Of a stretch of 64,000 nucleotides of DNA, positions 13,931-24,903 are shown piece by piece. A program made the translations under genes and the position numbers. The DNA is from Agapetus fuscipes. Lineage: Eukaryota > Arthropoda > Insecta > Trichoptera > Glossosomatidae. Under the pieces are notes generated by a model. It had not been told where the DNA came from and did no database searches. It saw only the letters and a list, made by a program, of their open reading frames with translations. Position 1 is the first letter of the stretch. Every line of letters starts with the position of its first letter. Location: contig OX637337.1 of NCBI GenBank assembly GCA_951799405.1, forward strand, positions 13,514,347-13,578,346. The letters run 5' to 3'.

Positions 13931-15311
13931 TCAGCAATTACCCACCTCTGAAGTCATTTGCTCCTGGTATTTTCCCACTAACAATCGAAGAACCAAATGC
14001 TATCTCTCGTATTTTGTCTCACCTATCTTATGACCTTACTTATGATGATTATTTTCATTATAAAACTCACTTATTTCACTTTTCTAAATAAACATTTAAA
14101 AGAAGAAGAAAACGGCCAAATTAGCAACTTAAAGTGATATTCTAATTTTGATACCAGTGAAATATTAGAGGTAATAAGATATCTAACTTTACAATTCCAG
14201 TCACTTATTGGCAATAAAGTAAAGTAGGTAAATTACTTTGAAACATGGTATTCATATATTTTTTTAATTTAAACTGAAATTATGGTCGTTAAATTGAAAT
14301 TGAATTTTAATTGAAATAGGTATTAGACAAACCATTATTCCAGAACTTGCTTTATTCTCAACATTTTGTTGGTGTCATAATCAACGTCTCCTTACACCAT
14401 TGTTGCGTTGAAATGGATAACTCCTGACTATGTCTGTTATGACATCAAATAAACGGATTCCATTTTAGCATTAAAGTATATCACAGATGTCAGGAAAGTG
14501 AAATGTACAAAAATTCCAACCTTTAGTACAGATAACAGTTAAAAAAAAGAAGAATGATGCCTGCCCCATAAGTCCAAAACGGTGTTCTGGGTTTTAAATG
14601 TCCTGTGTTTACTTTATTTTTAAAATCTGTTACTGTCAGAATAAAATAAAGAAATGTATAATTTACAGATTACCCGTTTCCAAAAAAATTAGAAGTTATT
14701 TGAATTCTGTCAAAATGAACACAAACTTATGAAATATTTCAAAATAATGCTATCTGGGTTTAATGAATATCTTGAATTTGTTTAATAAAAGTATACAAAA
14801 ATGTATACAAATTGTAAGTTTATTAGTCAAACTCAAAATTGCCAGCATTTTTGTTTGTGATAATGCATGTGAATTTTACAAAATAAAAAAAACAGCTTCG
14901 AAAATTCCATACAAATTTGCAAGGCAAAAAACTACGCTATAAAGCTGCTGTTTATTTGGTTTCATCGTCAGTCGAGTGTGAGACACAGCTGGGAGCACGT
15001 CCAGTTGTCTAAAAAATTTGCGGGGCGCAAGTCTTACCCATACATACACCCCAATGTTGATGTGTGTGTGAACCCACTGGCTCACGTTTCAGGGTCGCCA
15101 TCTTTACCTTAAGTAAATGATTTTTTTTATTGATTTAAAAAAAAATATTGGTAGTTTTGATCTGATCTGATTACTGATCCTGTAAGAAGATCACAGCGAC
15201 TAGCCAACCGCTGATAATGCCCATCGGAGCAATGGGCAAAACTGTCCGGAATGAATCAACCAGACCACGGCTACATTGCCCGAAAAAAGTGATTGTTGTG
15301 TCAACTTAATG
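13931..15311. other. AT-rich intergenic sequence
   Basis: No supported gene. At about 15165-15300 there is a segment (accagaccacggctacatt, agtgattgttgtgtc) that recurs at about 51113-51210, probably a LINE or SINE 3' end. Confidence 0.5.
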
Positions 15312-15561
15312 TCGCACGTTTAACAATAAAGAGAAATAACTCGAAAATTGGGAAAATCGAGATTTTGTAATAAAACGCAAGAACAATGCGAGAAGAATAG
15401 GTAGAATGCGACAGCCGTTCAATTTGGACGAATATGACCGAGATAAAACATCGGCCGCATTTTTCATCCCATACAAGTTGTACTGGGTGTCTGAACTTCA
15501 AACGTGATTTCCCAACATTCATGTTTTTTGAGTTATTGCTCTTTATTATTAAACGTGCGAT
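15312..15561 (+). mobile_element. MITE family E copy 1 (250 bp)
   Basis: About 30-bp terminal inverted repeats (tcgcacgtttaacaataaag / ctttattattaaacgtgcga) flank a 190-bp interior. It is almost identical to the copy at 34517-34766 and has no coding capacity. Confidence 0.9.
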
Positions 15562-15993
15562 GTCATGACACACAATGCAAAAAATGATTCTTTTTTGCAT
15601 TGTGTGTGAATAAGATACAAAAATTGCAATGAATCAAATAAAATGTTTATTTATTCCAGGGCAATAGAAATATGTAGAAATAAATGTCATAAGAAAAATA
15701 CAGTAAATGAAAATGTGCTTTCTTTATTTATTTTTTCTACTCCCATTTGGTAATTTACTAATTACAAAACGGCTAACGCAATCACAATGACATACATTTC
15801 TACACCCGTTGCGTATTGTTACATTACGCAACGGGTAATCGTGTTGAAATGAAAATGTGCGCATGCGCATTGTCAGAAATGGAACCATTTTTGAATTTCG
15901 AGTGTCAACCTTGTATGAGGATATCCTTCTAAACATCCAATAACAAACTATTATTTGCCGTTTCCATAGCAACTGCGTTTAAACGTCAGCCAT
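15562..15993. other. AT-rich spacer with a short perfect hairpin
   Basis: No gene. Around 15806-15840 the sequence forms the palindrome 'acccgttgcgta ... tacgcaacgggt'. Otherwise it is AT-rich. Confidence 0.5.
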
Positions 15994-16287
15994 GGGGCCG
16001 TCCATAAATTACGTCATCGATTTTGGCCGATTTTCGACCCCCCCCCCCCCCCCTTACAATCATCCTATAGTCATTATCTAATGACCCCCCTCCCCCTCTT
16101 GCTGTAATAATGGATGAGCCTAATAATTAATAATGTTATATTACTTACATAATATTTTGTATTTTTTGTAGAAATTGGTATTTACAAGAACGACGTCCCT
16201 TTTGGTACTTGTACATCATTTGCCATCATCCGCAGACCAGACCCCCCCCCCCCCCCCCTAATGGGAATGACGGATATGGACAGCCCC
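15994..16287 (-). mobile_element. MITE family D copy 2
   Basis: Reverse-orientation copy of the element at 1451-1737, with ends ggggccgtccataaatt and tatggacagcccc. It carries long C runs (G runs on the minus strand) at about 16037-16053 and 16242-16258. Confidence 0.88.
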
Positions 16288-16541
16288 CATAACATGAATA
16301 TTTTCAATTTATTGATAGTTCCTCCCCACAATGTTCAATCTTTGTTCAAATGAAAATTAATATATTTTATGTGAAGAGTCCAATAAAATTACTACACTAT
16401 TAGCAGTGTTGTAATTCATCAAATTTATTTATCAAAATACTCCAAATTGTAGCCTTCCTTTTTTCGAAGGAAAACAGAAGGCTTGAAAGGAAAATAATGC
16501 GAGATATTTTCACCGCAAAAAATAAACAAACTTAAACAGTT

Positions 16542-16775
16542 ACTTGGCAAAGAGGTCGGTGTGAGGTTGACCACCTATGCTGTAAAAACTTGTTTCACTT
16601 TGCCAATGACACCCCTGCTTCAGTGCTTAGTTGCAGGGCTTATGTTTTGGGTTTGAATGTTTAAGCTTATATGCGGCATGTATAAACGCGACCTTGTACG
16701 TGTCTGCTTGTAGGCATGATATTAATATGAATCCTAAATGTAATATATCTTTGCAACTTAGATTAGATTAGATAA
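16542..16775 (+). repeat. Rep-A copy 2
   Basis: A diverged head 'aggtcggtgtgaggttgacc', the block 'cacccctgcttcag' and the tail 'gcaacttagattagatta' identify the family. Confidence 0.8.
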
Positions 16776-17119
16776 TCGAAGGGAATGATAAATTACACGT
16801 TTTGACAAAAGTAAGGTTTTAATAACTTCAAATGGAAGAGTACATTATAATGACTCCTATTTACTATTTTGTTATTTATTTCATGGTCGTAGAAAAAGTA
16901 TTGTATGCCACTGCACGTAATTAGTCTTTGTAACACTCTTGCTGTCGTGTTACAAAGACTATCATTACCAGGCAGTGGCATAAATAACTATTATAAAACC
17001 TGTAACGCATTATGAAAAATTTATGTTCGGCTAGTAGAAATGTGAAAGGAAGATGGAATTTGTGAAAGAATAGGATACGCAGAGTGAACATAAAAGGAGG
17101 AAAATTAAGTAAAAGGCAA

Positions 17120-17240
17120 TGGATATTAATGAATTGAAGAAGATACCTATGTGAGGACAGGAATCAGGGGAAGCAACTCTACAGGGGCTTCAGCCACCCT
17201 TAAGGGAATGGCGACAGAGTTGCAGAGACTTGTCTATGAT
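17120..17240 (+). mobile_element. RTE-like LINE 3' end remnant
   Basis: The + strand reads EDTYVRTGIRG..., CEDRNQGKQLYRGFSHP and then GNGDRVAETC in shifted frames. This resembles the tail CRDRVKWRHLCGGTGHP of the LINE at 21208-21792. It is a heavily decayed terminal piece lying downstream of the second TPK-like gene. Confidence 0.5.
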
Positions 17241-17297
17241 AATCAATATTGATATTTGACAGAAACCTTATTGTTTGACAGTAGCCTTGTTGTTTGT

Positions 17298-18104
17298 TTA
17301 AATGATAATGTCACCAATGATGTTGTTGATGATGGGGATGATGTCCATGGACCACATGATGTCAGAGGAAGCTTCTATCTCAATGATTTTAACATCAGTG
17401 AAGGCGTTGGAAGTGCTGATGAATTCACCAATCTCCAGAGACTGCCCCCGCAGGTTCCACTTGAGCCCTTTGCTGATGATGGAGTCACACTTCTTCCCAA
17501 TGGGAATCAAGCTGCACCAAGATGACTTCTTGCTGATGATGATCTCAGGAATGTTGATAATGCTCTTTCCAGGCTTGATGATGAAGGAAATGGATTCATC
17601 AGACAGAATACTGATTTGAATGTTGTTGAGTATTTTTTGGATTGGTGCCATCATTATTGTGTTAATGTTGGCAATAATGTGATCAATCCGGCCTGAATTC
17701 TGATGCATAACAATAATCTGCTCCAAATTAATATTTTGTTGCTTGATATGCTCTGCCAAAATCCTCAAACACTTTGTGAAATCGGTTTCAATTTCATTTG
17801 GAGTCTTGATTATCGTCGCTCCAATGATTTCAGCAAACTTCATCGCACGCTCCGAGATGGAAATGAAATCTCCTGTTATGATGTCTATGTTTTTGATATC
17901 GTTGATGATTCTGTGCTGATTGATATAGTTGATCCAGTAATCTGTTCCGGCGTCAACTGTAATGCGGATGGAAGCATTGTTCCACATTGGGATGATGACT
18001 TTAGGTGGGATATCAATCGGGCGGTTAAGGATGATGATGGCATATTTGTTGATGATGTTTTTGCTTGAGATGATGATGTCTTCTGGTTTGTATATGTGTG
18101 CCAT
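17298..18104 (-). CDS. Isoleucine-rich thiamine pyrophosphokinase-like protein (intronless)
   Basis: Intact single-exon frame of 268 residues, clearly homologous along its length to the TPK-like protein at 4044-4880. Blocks: YKPEDIIISSK (5-15), YAIIILNRPIDIPPKVIIPMW (21-41), TVDAGTDYW (49-57), ITGDFISI (76-83), ETDFTKCL (106-113), SGRIDHIIA (137-145), and WCSLIPIGKKCDSI followed by KGLKWNL with EFISTSN. It has no signal-like leader, and its N-terminus matches the usual cytosolic family layout. Oddities: the second aspartate of the metal motif DFDS is Ile81, and about 73 of 268 residues (27%) are isoleucine, largely ATC codons, which appear on the + strand as runs of gatgatgat. Many replace Leu/Val/Asp positions seen in the sister copy. 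A TATA box lies just upstream. Activity is doubtful; it may be a diverged or decaying retrocopy. Confidence 0.85.
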   Translation of the reverse strand: MAHIYKPEDIIISSKNIINKYAIIILNRPIDIPPKVIIPMWNNASIRITVDAGTDYWINYINQHRIINDIKNIDIITGDFISISERAMKFAEIIGATIIKTPNEIETDFTKCLRILAEHIKQQNINLEQIIVMHQNSGRIDHIIANINTIMMAPIQKILNNIQISILSDESISFIIKPGKSIINIPEIIISKKSSWCSLIPIGKKCDSIISKGLKWNLRGQSLEIGEFISTSNAFTDVKIIEIEASSDIMWSMDIIPIINNIIGDIII

Positions 18105-18162
18105 CTTTGAGTTTTCTGTTTGATCTTGATTCTTGCTGTCTTGGATTTTCTATCAAAATTGC

Positions 18163-18170
18163 TTATATAA
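18163..18170 (-). promoter_or_regulatory. Candidate TATA box of the Ile-rich TPK-like gene
   Basis: On the minus strand this reads TTATATAA, about 60 bases upstream of the ATG at 18104. A start site 25-30 bases downstream would leave a 5' UTR of some 30 bases, a plausible compact promoter. Position and sequence only; no initiator was identified. Confidence 0.45.
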
Positions 18171-18688
18171 CTTGCTCAAAAACTTCAAAGGTATTTTCAG
18201 TAAGTAAGTATATACATTAAACTTTTTGTGGGTTTATTTCAAAGCTTTTTTACTTGCTGGTACAGTGAGTTGTAACTTCACAATTGTGAATGGTTTGTCT
18301 GCACAGAGGGTCCAGTATAAATGCTGCTGTTACAGGAAAATGCATGAGGAAAATGTACAGGAAAAAGTGGAAAAATATCATCCAAAATGCATCAAGGTAA
18401 TTGGATCACGATGTAGTTTGTGAACTCATTTCTATTACGCAGTCTTAGAGACATAATATTATACAACATTGCACTCATGTGTAGGTAATTGATAATTAAG
18501 TATATTATTATTTAATCGTGTTTGTTAGTACTTATAAGGCCTGGATTTAAGACAGTTGAAGTGATGCGACAGAACCAGGGCCCCCAAAGTATTAAAAAAA
18601 ATGTAAGAGATAAATTTTTAACATAATTTTCACCAGGAGCCACTTGGTCATGAAAGCCTCAGCAGCAATAAAAATATTTCAACATCAA
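18171..18688. other. Spacer upstream of the Ile-rich TPK-like gene
   Basis: No supported gene. The short open frame at 18226-18423 lacks an ATG start and any recognisable similarity. Confidence 0.5.
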
Positions 18689-18828
18689 TTTATTTTAAGT
18701 TTACAATTTTTTTGAAGGAATTCAAAGAAAACACTGTTTATTTTCACTCAAATATATTTAAAAAGATTAAAATCTTTAAAATAATTTACAAACGCGTTTT
18801 CGACCTAGTAGGTCATCATCAGGTATAA
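18689..18828 (+). repeat. Repeat J copy 1 (~140 bp)
   Basis: Runs from 'agtttacaatttttttgaag' to 'gacctagtaggtcatcatca'. An almost identical copy in reverse orientation lies at 25300-25432 inside the mariner remnant, making an inverted pair 6.5 kb apart. Confidence 0.85.
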
Positions 18829-20321
18829 TACATTTATATATATATATACAATTTATTTTATTTGGTTGGCCTTTTTTTAAGTACTTAAGCAGGATTTTTT
18901 AAATTCATATAGTTTACAATTTTATTCACACATTTCAACCATTGAAACAAACTTATACAGCACAATTGACTTACTTATTGCCAATTTTTATGAAAATTAG
19001 ACTTTGTTTTACTTTAGATTATTATATTAGATGGTACAGAAATAGTTAAACTTCACTAAATATGCCATAGTTCAATCTCTCTTCTTCGTCTGTCTCCATA
19101 CACCCTTGGATGTCGGCCTTTTTCTGGCAATTCTAAAACAAATAAATAAAAGTAATGTAGTATTAGCACAGTGCCAACGATTTTTCATACTTTGGGGGGT
19201 TAGCCTCATACCAACGCTCAGGTTTTTTTTTTTAAAAAAATGTAACAAAAAATAACTTTTTTATACAGAACACAATTTGTATTTATTTATTAATTATTAT
19301 ATATCATCACAAAGAGGCTAGACTTTTGTGTTTCATGAGGTATGCGAAAATCAACTTAAAAAAATAATAAAGAAACAACAATGCATAAAGATGACCAAAA
19401 GAAAGCAAAATTCGAAAATAAAAAATAATAATGTGATAAGAAGTTAGTAGGCTCATTCAGATACAAACATTCTACCCTTGTTTTCACACTAGATTGCATT
19501 CGGATTTTCTTATTTAGGGTTTTTCGGTTCACACAGTTAGCACAGTTTGCATTCACTTTTTTTTAAATGAATAAAAAGTGAATTAAAACTGTGTTTTGTG
19601 GATCCAATTTCTGAAAATAAAATGCATTCGGATTGTTTACCTGGCGTTTGATTCTGGGACTAGTCTGAAAGCTCCCATACAAGCCCATACACTAGGGTAG
19701 AAAACACCATTGACAAATCCGGGCAGAATGCGTCTTGTGTGAAAAGGCTGTATACTACGAGTATATCATGGTGTGATATACAAACAATATTATTCTTTCA
19801 AGAAAAAGAAGAAAACAGATTAACTCAGGTTTGTTTTGGTTCTCAACTCTGTGGTTCTCAATAAGTAAAAAAGAGGGGGGGGGGGGGCATTCCTCTCCTC
19901 ATCCCAGGGCCCCGGTGGGCTTACTCCGTACCTGCCTCTGGGGATAATTTATTGGCAGTTCTTGTATGAATATTATCATAGCTAGTCTTTAATGAATTTA
20001 GATTTAGATTAGTAGCCAAGTGTACGTAACATATATTATGATAGTTGTGTTATTGCAGTGGGATTTGTGAACACATATTATGTACCTACCTTTGTACATA
20101 TTACTATGCTCGCTGTAAAATAGCACTGAGATGCATTTCAATGACTCAAATAATATTGGAGAGACTCCAAGTGTTTCCTTTATCGCAAGGTCTCTTATGC
20201 ATTTGGTCGTCTATTTTCTTCTATGATTTCATTTTCTTCATACCTTGCACATATTTTCAGACTATTTCCATTATGGATAATTTAGGGGCGAGCATTCCAT
20301 ACAGGCAACATAATTATGATA
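18829..20321. other. Repeat-poor non-coding stretch
   Basis: No supported gene. AT-rich, with a TATATA run at about 18836-18848 and a G13 run at about 19876-19888. Confidence 0.5.
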
Positions 20322-20816
20322 GAACGCAACGCAACAAAGCTACAAATATAGTGTAACTTCTTGCCTGCGTTATCCCCGAAGGCGTCGCATGTGGCGATTT
20401 GGGACCTATTTATTTTACGGGTAAGGGGGCCGGCCTCACACCAACCACTTTCAGTTGAAGTGGGGGTTTCCCAGCTCCCGGGGGGACTGGTTCTCATTTC
20501 TTGTGAAGGCTGAGTAAACCTTGAGATCGAACCCTTGCTCTTGGCATGGAATGCAAGTATTCTACCAATTGGGCTATCGACCTTTTTACGTCGTCGTCGC
20601 TACAAAGCGCCAATTCTCAAGCAAGACCCAGTTGCTGTAAGGCTGGATGGACATTTGGTGACCGGTCATTGGTAAAGGTGTATGAATTTTTCAACCCAGA
20701 GTGGACCAAATTTAAAAATATAAATGGCATATTTTTTGTGCTCCGCTGGGATTCGAACCCACAACCTTCCATTCAGAGTCCGAAGTGTTACCACAGAACT
20801 ACGGACTGGCCACCGA
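20322..20816 (-). mobile_element. Dimeric SINE (SINE-B + SINE-C), minus copy
   Basis: Read on the minus strand, this is a SINE-B unit (20816-20589). Its head carries a tRNA-like B-box (gggttcgaatcc) and its body ends 'ggcgctttgtagcgacgacg'. It is joined directly to a SINE-C unit (20588-20322) starting 'aaaaaggtcgatagccc' with its own B-box-like 'gggttcgatct'. The plus copy at 50381-50871 has the same junction. Confidence 0.85.
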
Positions 20817-20919
20817 TAGAAAAATAATTTAATTTAAAAAGTGGCTCAATTTGAGAATCTGATAGAACCATGGAATTAATAATTCTAATGGGAACTAAAA
20901 TAAACTTTTAAATGGACTC

Positions 20920-21010
20920 GAAACAAATTGGCTGGGTTGCTAGGGAAAAGGCAAACCAATAATTTGTTGCTGGTTCCTGATTGCTAAGGACTGCCGTCCT
21001 ATAGATGTGT
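20920..21010 (-). repeat. Repeat K copy (minus)
   Basis: Reverse copy of the 'ccctagcaacccggc' repeat: it contains gctgggttgctagggaaaa, then ttgctaagga and ctgccgtcc. Confidence 0.6.
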
Positions 21011-21164
21011 GAAGTTTGCCCATCGAGGAAAATATCTTAATTTAAATTTTTGCTCCACTTTGTCTTTATTTAAAATATTTAAATGAAAGCCAAGGAAACA
21101 TTATTTACTTTGAAATGTGTTAGCTTCTACTCAGTGCACGTACCTGAGTTCTATCTACAATCTA

Positions 21165-21810
21165 AGCTGTCTTGTCTTGTCTTGTCTTGTATCCTGCCGC
21201 CATTCCTCTAGGGGTGGCCAGTACCTCCACATAAGTGCCTCCACTTGACTCTGTCCCTGCATACTTCTTTCATCTCATCTAATTTCATCACTCTTTTCAT
21301 GCATGCTCTTCTCTTGTTTCCACTCTGTAAATTCCATTCATTCGCAATCTCACTTATCTGATCAATCCATTCTTTTCTAGGTCTTCCCCTTCCACGCTTA
21401 CCTATTACATTCCCTTTATACACTCTTTTTGTCAGTCGGTCTTCATTCATCCTTTCAATATGTCCAAACCATCGCATCACACTTCTTTGAACTTTCACTT
21501 TCACGCTTTCTATTACTCCGCATTCATTCATAACCCATTCGTTTCTCACTCTATCTTTCAGTGTTTTTCCTGTCATACTTCTCAAATGAGCCATTTCTAC
21601 GGTGCATACCTTATTTACTTCTCTTTCATTCACCGTCCATGACTCGCTTCCATACATCAGGGTCGGCAACAATATACAATTGTGTACCGCCATTTTCATT
21701 TTCTTTGGTATCCTTTTATTCTTCGCTATTCTACCAAACGCTCCTATCACGCATCTTCCTTTGCTGGCACGCTTCTCTAATTCCTTCGTCATCTTACCAT
21801 TCGCTGTAAG
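21165..21810 (-). mobile_element. RTE-like LINE, 3' fragment with (ACAAG)n tail
   Basis: A 194-residue open frame (21208-21792) carries the C-terminal part of a LINE reverse-transcriptase [79 protein letters not shown], ending CGGTGHP. It is truncated at the 5' side, where the polymerase core is missing. The short tandem cttgt repeat at 21170-21190 is the 3' tail. Same clade as the longer element at 35400-38850. Confidence 0.9.
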
Positions 21811-21889
21811 TATTTAAATACATGTCTACAAGCAAAAACATGGAAATTCGAGATTATCTACACATCTTGCATTCGAGTAGGTACGTACC

Positions 21890-21945
21890 TACTTACAAAA
21901 TGTATGTACTTACAAAATGTATGTACTTACAAAATAAGACCCAAA
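21890..21945. repeat. 17-bp tandem repeat (about 3 units)
   Basis: The unit 'tacttacaaaatgtatg' is repeated about three times at the junction between the LINE fragment and the following Rep-A copy. Confidence 0.8.
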
Positions 21946-22057
21946 TTTCAAATGAACATAAGCCCTGCAACTCTTGCAGACTTACCCTGGAACAGGGGTG
22001 ACATTGGAAAAAGTTAGCCATTTTTTATTATATGCGTGGTCGGAATCATACCAACCA
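21936..22057 (-). repeat. Rep-A copy 3 (truncated)
   Basis: Contains 'ttcaaatgaacataagccct', 'ggaacaggggtgacattgg' and 'gtcggaatcataccaacc'. The tail half is lost or scrambled. Confidence 0.8.
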
Positions 22058-22199
22058 AATTTTTATGGGGAAATAATTTTAAGGAAATCTTTATATATCA
22101 TCCGTTATATGATTATGAACTGGACATTGTGGACCATTTAATTATTTTCTTAATATGCAGACTTTATCTGGTATTTTTTACGTAAAAATAAACAATCAT

Positions 22200-22660
22200 G
22201 TCGAAAGGCGTTGATGTGGTCCGTTCAGGAATGCATTGGCTGGGTCACATCCAGCGAATGGACTATTGGAGCCTGGAAAAGATGGCTGTGATGACGGACA
22301 CTGGGAAGACCCAGATTACGGTGGCTGGACGGGGTGCTGATGAAGACCCTTCATGATGCGCTTGTAACCCGAGAGATGGGCATCCTCTGCACATGTCCAG
22401 CCCATCTCAATCTCTGCAGCTTCATATGCGTGGAGATGTTGGGTGTCTGGTATTTATGTGTTATCTGCCTGTACCCTGCCACCCCTTGTGGTGGCTCGTC
22501 TGACTCGTGGTACTGTATAACACTGTCATTCTCTAAGGGGTGATGAGTATCTCTGCAGATGTGTCTCCACTGTGTGGTGTCTTTGCACACTCGTTTTTGT
22601 CTAAAAAAAAACCCTGTCATAAGGGGAAAATAGTTTAAGCATATTTCTACTCTCATTTCC
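22200..22660. mobile_element. Scrambled LINE C-terminal remnants on both strands
   Basis: On the + strand about 22231-22347 reads MHWLGHIQRMDYWSLEKMAV, and on the - strand 22351-22656 reads KLQRLRWAGHVQRMPISR and then TTQWRHICRDTHHP. Both are the 'RW.GH..RM' tail typical of LINE ORF2 C-termini, in opposite orientation. They are rearranged fossils. Confidence 0.6.
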
Positions 22661-22816
22661 TTTATCGTAGTTTTTTCTTGCAGAAGACTAAGTTGGCATG
22701 TAAAGAATAACTCGTGTAAGTTTCATCGCAATCTGTTCAGTAGTTTAGGAGTCCATACAGGACAAACATACACACATCTTTTGATTTTATATTTAGAAGA
22801 AGAAGATAATGATGAT

Positions 22817-23006
22817 GAATGGGAAGGTTGTGGGCTCGAATCCCGGCGGAGCACAAAAATATACCATTTACTTATATTTTCAAATTTGCTCTTCGCTGGG
22901 TTGAAAAAGTCATAAACCTTTACCAATGACCGCGGTCACCAAAGGTCCATCCAGCCTTACAGCAACTGGGTCTTGCTTGAGTATTGGCGCTTTGTAGCGA
23001 CGACCT
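22817..23006 (+). mobile_element. SINE-B copy (5' truncated)
   Basis: Starts at 'gaatgggaaggttgtgggct' with the B-box-like cgaatcccggcgg. The body runs to 'ggcgctttgtagcgacgacc'. Confidence 0.85.
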
Positions 23007-23636
23007 AGAGTCTCTAGAATCTAGGGAGTCTCCCGCACAGGATTTCTTAAAAAAAAAGATAGAGCACAGCTCGTCGTTGCGTCGGATGCGCCATTGTCCT
23101 CCATTTCATTTCTCTGAAGTGTGAAGTAGGTAATTAATTAAGTTAGCAGGTGAATTAATTGAGTATTTACAAATAAAGACTTGTTTTCCTTGTAATTACA
23201 TCAAGTTTTCTGTATTATTTGTATACTATTTGTTTGGTCATAATACAAAGTGTACAAACTAATAAAAAGTGCACTCCAAGGTAAAAGCGCTTGAATGGTT
23301 CTTCATGTATCGGTTATCTACGGCGCATTTTAGCCGCCATCTTAGTTAATTGAAATGCCAGTTACAATGGCTGTCAAGAATGATAAAATATGAAGCATCA
23401 AGTAGGCTACTCCGCACGACTGTCTTGGTGTTTACATAATTAATGACTACAAGGTCGCGTCACGAGTGATGGAGTTTACACTTTGCAGCACGCGCACGCG
23501 ATAGGAAAATGCCACGCTGGGTTGATGGGCGAAGTGAGCTCATTGTGCCCAGAACTTTACCTACTGGGCAGATTATTCGTTTGTAGGAGGATAGAAGAGC
23601 GATAAATTGCAGAAGTGATCGGCTGTAACATTATTG
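23007..23636. other. Non-coding spacer
   Basis: No supported gene. A short 'ctcccgcacaggatttctta' piece at about 23030-23050 matches the 3' end of the LINE tail at 59906-60180. Confidence 0.5.
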
Positions 23637-23863
23637 AAAGCGATAAGAAACGATGGACAAGTAGCATACATGGATTACGATAAGAAACGATGGACAAGTA
23701 GCATACATGGATTACGATAAGAAACGATGGACAAGTAGCATACATGGATTACGATAAGAAACGATGGACAAGTAGCATACATGGATTACGATAAGAAACG
23801 ATGGACAAGTAGCATACATGAATTACGATAAGAAACGATGGACAAGTAGCATACATGAATTAG
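23637..23863 (+). repeat. 37-bp minisatellite, about 6 units
   Basis: Almost perfect tandem array; the unit begins acgataagaaacgatggaca and ends gtagcatacatggatt. The last two units carry 'atgaatt' in place of 'atggatt'. Any open frame here follows from the repeat. Confidence 0.95.
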
Positions 23864-24309
23864 GGCGGTTCGAGCGTAGCTACCACACTCCATGACCAAG
23901 TGGGAAGTACTGTTCTTGTGATAAAGTGGGAAGCACTTGGTCATGGAGACCCCACAGAATATAGAACAGGGGTGCCCATACTTTTTCTTGAGGAAATCGA
24001 CTTAGCAAAAATTTATGAATAGGAGATCGACATTTCAACTGCTTAGCCCAGGGGTGTCCAATTTTTTTTGTTATACTTTTGTGCATAATAATTCTGTTGA
24101 CTGGGGGGGGGGGGGGGGTAGGCACACAATTTTCAAATCCCCAAAATGTCAAATCTGTATAAAATTGTTGATCTCTAACGTTCTATTTAACAAACCCTAG
24201 CCGCCAACATTACAGATCAACCGCTAGAATATAGAATAACAAACCATTTCAAACTCTTTCTAAGTTACGATTTATTTAAATCGACATGATCAAATCATGA
24301 ACGCAACTC
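23864..24309. other. Spacer with poly-G tract and LINE 3' scrap
   Basis: No gene. A run of about 15 G lies at 24103-24118. The segment 24192-24225 ('ccgccaacattacagatcaa') matches the 3' end of the LINE at 35400. Confidence 0.5.
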
Positions 24310-24640
24310 GCAACGCAACTACGCTACATATATAGTGTAACTTCTTGCCGAGTTTTTACCGAAGGGGTTCCATGTGGCATGTGATGAGTGGAACCTATTT
24401 ATTTTTACAGGTGACGGGGCCGGCTTTACGCCAGCCTTTTCAGTTGAAGTGGGGGTTTCCCAGCTCCCGAGGGGGCCGATACTCATTTCTTGTGAAGGCT
24501 AAGTAAACCTTAACGGTATTTTATTTTGGGGTTTGAAATATACCGAAATGGGAAATAATTTCTGACACCCTCGGTGGGATTTGAACCAGGGCTCACGGCA
24601 TGGAATGCAAGCACTCTACCAATTGAGCTATCGACCGGAC
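24310..24640 (-). mobile_element. SINE-C, near full-length copy (minus)
   Basis: On the minus strand the head is 'ggtcgatagctcaattggta' with the B-box-like 'ggttcaaatccc'. The element continues through 'cccccacttcaactgaaaa' to 'ttacactatatatgtagcgt'. It keeps about 70 bases near the head that the dimer-associated SINE-C units lack. Confidence 0.85.
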
Positions 24641-24724
24641 TGACAAATATCGTGGATTAACTTTATTAATTTATTTCAACAAATAGAAGTATTCAACTTT
24701 CCTTCAGAAAACATCTGTAGGTAT

Positions 24725-24832
24725 CTAAGTAGCAAGGATATATATCAAAATTACAATTAACTCCCTTCTTACTTACCTCATAGGTTGTTGTATATATGTA
24801 CACAATATATTTTTTAATTGTCATATTTATTA
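24725..24832 (-). repeat. Interspersed repeat fragment, inverted with 26455-26570
   Basis: The blocks 'caaggatatatatcaaaatt', 'aactcccttcttactt' and 'cctcataggttgttg' are matched in reverse orientation at about 26480-26570. This is the left flank of the mariner insertion. Confidence 0.65.
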
Positions 24833-24903
24833 TTAGGTCTTTGCATATGAAATTGGCGTTTTGTATGGGTGGTTTTTGTATGGTCACTCAATTAGTGAGG
24901 TAC

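Noticed and set aside
17302..18068. Met/Asp-rich + strand frames opposite the Ile-rich TPK-like gene
   Set aside because: They come from the complementary (GAT)n codons of the minus-strand gene; no domain is recognisable.
18226..18423. 65-codon frame with a hydrophobic start and several Cys
   Set aside because: It lacks an ATG at the proposed start and has no recognisable family or splice context.
23637..23863. Possible CRISPR-like array
   Set aside because: Units are contiguous with no unique spacers; this is a simple 37-bp minisatellite in an insect genome.
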